A DNA stretch of 6,270 bases, from the NCBI GenBank assembly GCA_025060275.1, contig JANXCJ010000119.1:1-6270 (forward strand), given 5' to 3'. The notes beneath the pieces were generated by a model. It saw only the letters and a list, made by a program, of their open reading frames with translations. It did not search any database and was not told the DNA's origin. Within the stretch, counting starts at the first letter, position 1, and every line of letters starts with the position of its first letter. Source of the stretch: Bacteroidia bacterium. Its GTDB lineage: Bacteria > Bacteroidota > Bacteroidia > SpSt-205. Shown here piece after piece: positions 5,277 through 6,270 of this stretch. Both the position numbers and the translations under genes were made by a program.

Positions 5277-6176
5277 GCCTAAGCGTAAGCCCCAATAACC
5301 GCGGGCCACTGCGTAAAAAACAAGAAAACGCATACCCCACAGCTGCACACTTTTAGGAAGAGAGGGAAGCCGGTGTAAAACTTTTTTAGCCCAGTAGGGG
5401 TTTAGCCAGATACGCAATAAAAACCAACGCCAACGCTGTGTCAGCCACTTGCCCCCAAATAAAGCTGTCCGGGTTTGGGGGTGTTTTTTGTGAAGATAGG
5501 TCAGATTATGTCTGCCCATGTCGTACAGACGAAGTAAAGCATGGGAATGATCCTGTTGTACATGGCTCCACACCTTTGCCTTAGGGACGAAGCGAAAGGA
5601 AGCTCCTTTAGTTTGTAGCCTCCATCCCAGCTCTACATCGCCTAGTCCATGACGGTGAATATGAGCATCCATACCCCCAATTTCCATAAAGAGGGAGGCA
5701 CTCATGAGAGCGTTTATGGTAATGAAATTCTTGAAAGATAGGGGTCCTTTCGCTCGCTTTTTCTCTCGCCAGGCTAAGTATTTCTGCCATATGTTGGGAT
5801 TATATTCTGAAAAATATAAGATGTTTCCGAGGAGAATTTCATTTTCTCGGGGTTGTGCCTCCATAAAGGCTGCTAGCCAGTTAGGGAGGGGCAGACTATC
5901 AGAGTCTAAAAAAGCTAGCCACTTATGCTGTGAAAGATAAGGTAAAACAAGATTTCGCGTAGCGTTCCTACCGTGATTTCTCTTATCGGGATGAGTGAGG
6001 GCGCATACGAAGGGAGGGGCATACCGCTCTAGATACGCCAATGTTTCATCGGTGGAGCCATCTACGCACACATACGCTATAAAGTCTGTATAAGTTTGTT
6101 GGTAGAGGGCATGTAGGCAGCGTCGGAGTTCTTCTAAGTTATTATAGGTAGGTATCACGATAGCGACGCATGCCAT
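5241..6176 (-). CDS. Family 2 glycosyltransferase (GT-A fold)
   Basis: Predicted 311-residue inverting-type GT2 glycosyltransferase acting on the cytoplasmic side of the inner membrane. Features in order are the nucleotide-binding strand VAIVIPTYNN at 4-13, VDGSTDET at 38-45 (Asp39), HGRNATRN at 68-75, the metal-binding DSDS at 91-94 (DxD), an acceptor-region helix near 155-170 (ALMSASLFMEIGGMD), and GLGDVELGWRL at 177-187, which holds the usual catalytic-base acidic pair (Asp180, Glu182). The last 80 residues are rich in Trp, Arg and Lys. A hydrophobic stretch at about 279-301 could sit on or in the membrane. The donor and acceptor cannot be named; the neighbouring heptose genes make a heptose or surface-glycan role plausible but unproven. 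The ATG at 6176 opens directly onto the fold and follows a TTTG box by 5 nt. The last 12 codons, stop included, lie opposite the end of gmhB. Confidence 0.88.
   Translation of the reverse strand: MACVAIVIPTYNNLEELRRCLHALYQQTYTDFIAYVCVDGSTDETLAYLERYAPPFVCALTHPDKRNHGRNATRNLVLPYLSQHKWLAFLDSDSLPLPNWLAAFMEAQPRENEILLGNILYFSEYNPNIWQKYLAWREKKRAKGPLSFKNFITINALMSASLFMEIGGMDAHIHRHGLGDVELGWRLQTKGASFRFVPKAKVWSHVQQDHSHALLRLYDMGRHNLTYLHKKHPQTRTALFGGKWLTQRWRWFLLRIWLNPYWAKKVLHRLPSLPKSVQLWGMRFLVFYAVARGYWGLRLGLHPPKRERPFI
5260..5285. repeat. Perfect 8-bp inverted repeat at the convergent gmhB/glycosyltransferase junction
   Basis: CGCTTAGG at 5260-5267 and CCTAAGCG at 5278-5285 are exact reverse complements around a 10-nt loop that contains the gmhB stop codon. 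The hairpin forms equally on transcripts from both strands and sits exactly where two convergent genes end. It could serve as a shared bidirectional terminator or transcript-end hairpin. No T-run follows on either side, so classical termination is doubtful. Confidence 0.45.
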
Positions 6177-6181
6177 AGTCG

Positions 6182-6188
6182 CAAATTA
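6182..6188 (-). promoter_or_regulatory. Imperfect -7 box (TAATTTG) of the glycosyltransferase gene
   Basis: Read on -, TAATTTG is one base short of the TAnnTTTG consensus. It is followed by 5 nt (cgact) and the ATG at 6176. The match is weaker than at the neighbouring + box, but the distance from TTTG to start codon fits the other unit-leading genes. Confidence 0.35.
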
Positions 6189-6194
6189 GTGATG

Positions 6195-6202
6195 TATTTT
6201 TG
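6195..6202 (+). promoter_or_regulatory. -7 promoter box (TATTTTTG) of the lipoprotein gene
   Basis: TATTTTTG matches TAnnTTTG exactly and is identical to the box at 37-44. It is followed by 4 nt (gagc) and the ATG at 6207. It lies 6 bp from the oppositely directed box at 6182-6188, so the two promoters are nearly back to back. Confidence 0.5.
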
Positions 6203-6206
6203 GAGC

Positions 6207-6270
6207 ATGGGCAGGCTTGTAGGGGTTGGGCTATTGTTGTTAGCATGTGCGCAGCGTCCTGCATCCTCAG
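6207..6270 (+). CDS. N-terminus of a predicted lipoprotein (partial, runs off the window)
   Basis: An open frame from ATG at 6207 to the window end gives 21 codons: MGRLVGVGLLLLAC, then AQRPASS. One basic residue, a hydrophobic core and the lipobox LLAC (Leu11, Leu12, Ala13, Cys14) fit a type II signal peptide, with cleavage before Cys14 and lipidation of that residue. The TAnnTTTG box 4 nt upstream supports the start. Nothing of the mature domain is visible, so function is unknown. Export to the periplasmic face of a membrane or to the cell surface is inferred from the lipobox. Confidence 0.65.
   Translation, partial: MGRLVGVGLLLLACAQRPASS

Noticed and set aside
5704..5940. 78-codon + strand open frame opposite the glycosyltransferase
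   Set aside because: It is antisense to the DxD and acceptor regions of a clear GT2 gene and has no independent support.

Overview
The window comes from a Gram-negative bacterium and is almost certainly from the Bacteroidota. The evidence is an outer-membrane barrel of the Bacteroidetes-type Wzi family, a lipoprotein start, lipopolysaccharide-type heptose genes, and TAnnTTTG promoter boxes (the Bacteroidetes -7 element) in place of sigma70 boxes. Genus cannot be read from the sequence. Base composition is moderate and looks even across the window, with no transposase, integrase, tRNA or rRNA gene.

Layout, left to right. (1) A complete Wzi-like outer-membrane protein gene on + (50-1663). (2) A 235-bp convergent gap holding a weak hairpin and then three 31-32 bp direct repeats separated by unrelated 35 and 36 bp segments (1729-1894). 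This has the geometry of a minimal CRISPR array and stops 4 bp short of the next gene's stop codon. No cas gene is in the window. (3) hldD on - (1899-2867), starting at GTG. (4) A 121-bp divergent region, then a + strand operon hddA-hddC-gmhB (2989-5276): heptose-7-phosphate kinase, heptose-1-phosphate nucleotidyltransferase and heptose-bisphosphate 7-phosphatase. The last two genes overlap by 14 bp. (5) A family 2 glycosyltransferase on - (5241-6176) whose 3' end overlaps gmhB tail to tail by 36 bp. (6) A 30-bp divergent gap, then the first 21 codons of a predicted lipoprotein on + (6207 onward, cut by the window edge).

Together the genes supply and use an activated manno-heptose for a surface glycan. 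HddA, GmhB and HddC turn D-glycero-D-manno-heptose 7-phosphate into a nucleotide-activated alpha-heptose. HldD epimerises nucleotide-heptose from the D-glycero to the L-glycero form. The glycosyltransferase may add a sugar to a glycan, and the Wzi-like barrel may help hold or export surface polysaccharide. GmhA and HldE, which would complete either the GDP- or the ADP-heptose route, are not in the window. Pairing an ADP-heptose-type epimerase with GDP-heptose-type genes is biochemically ambiguous.

The two most notable non-coding signals are the CRISPR-like repeat cluster and a consistent promoter layout. At all five genes that begin a transcription unit, a TTTG-ending -7-like box lies only 4-5 nt before the start codon, which predicts leaderless mRNAs. 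Of the two genes inside the operon, hddC instead has a Shine-Dalgarno-like GGAG and gmhB overlaps its upstream neighbour.
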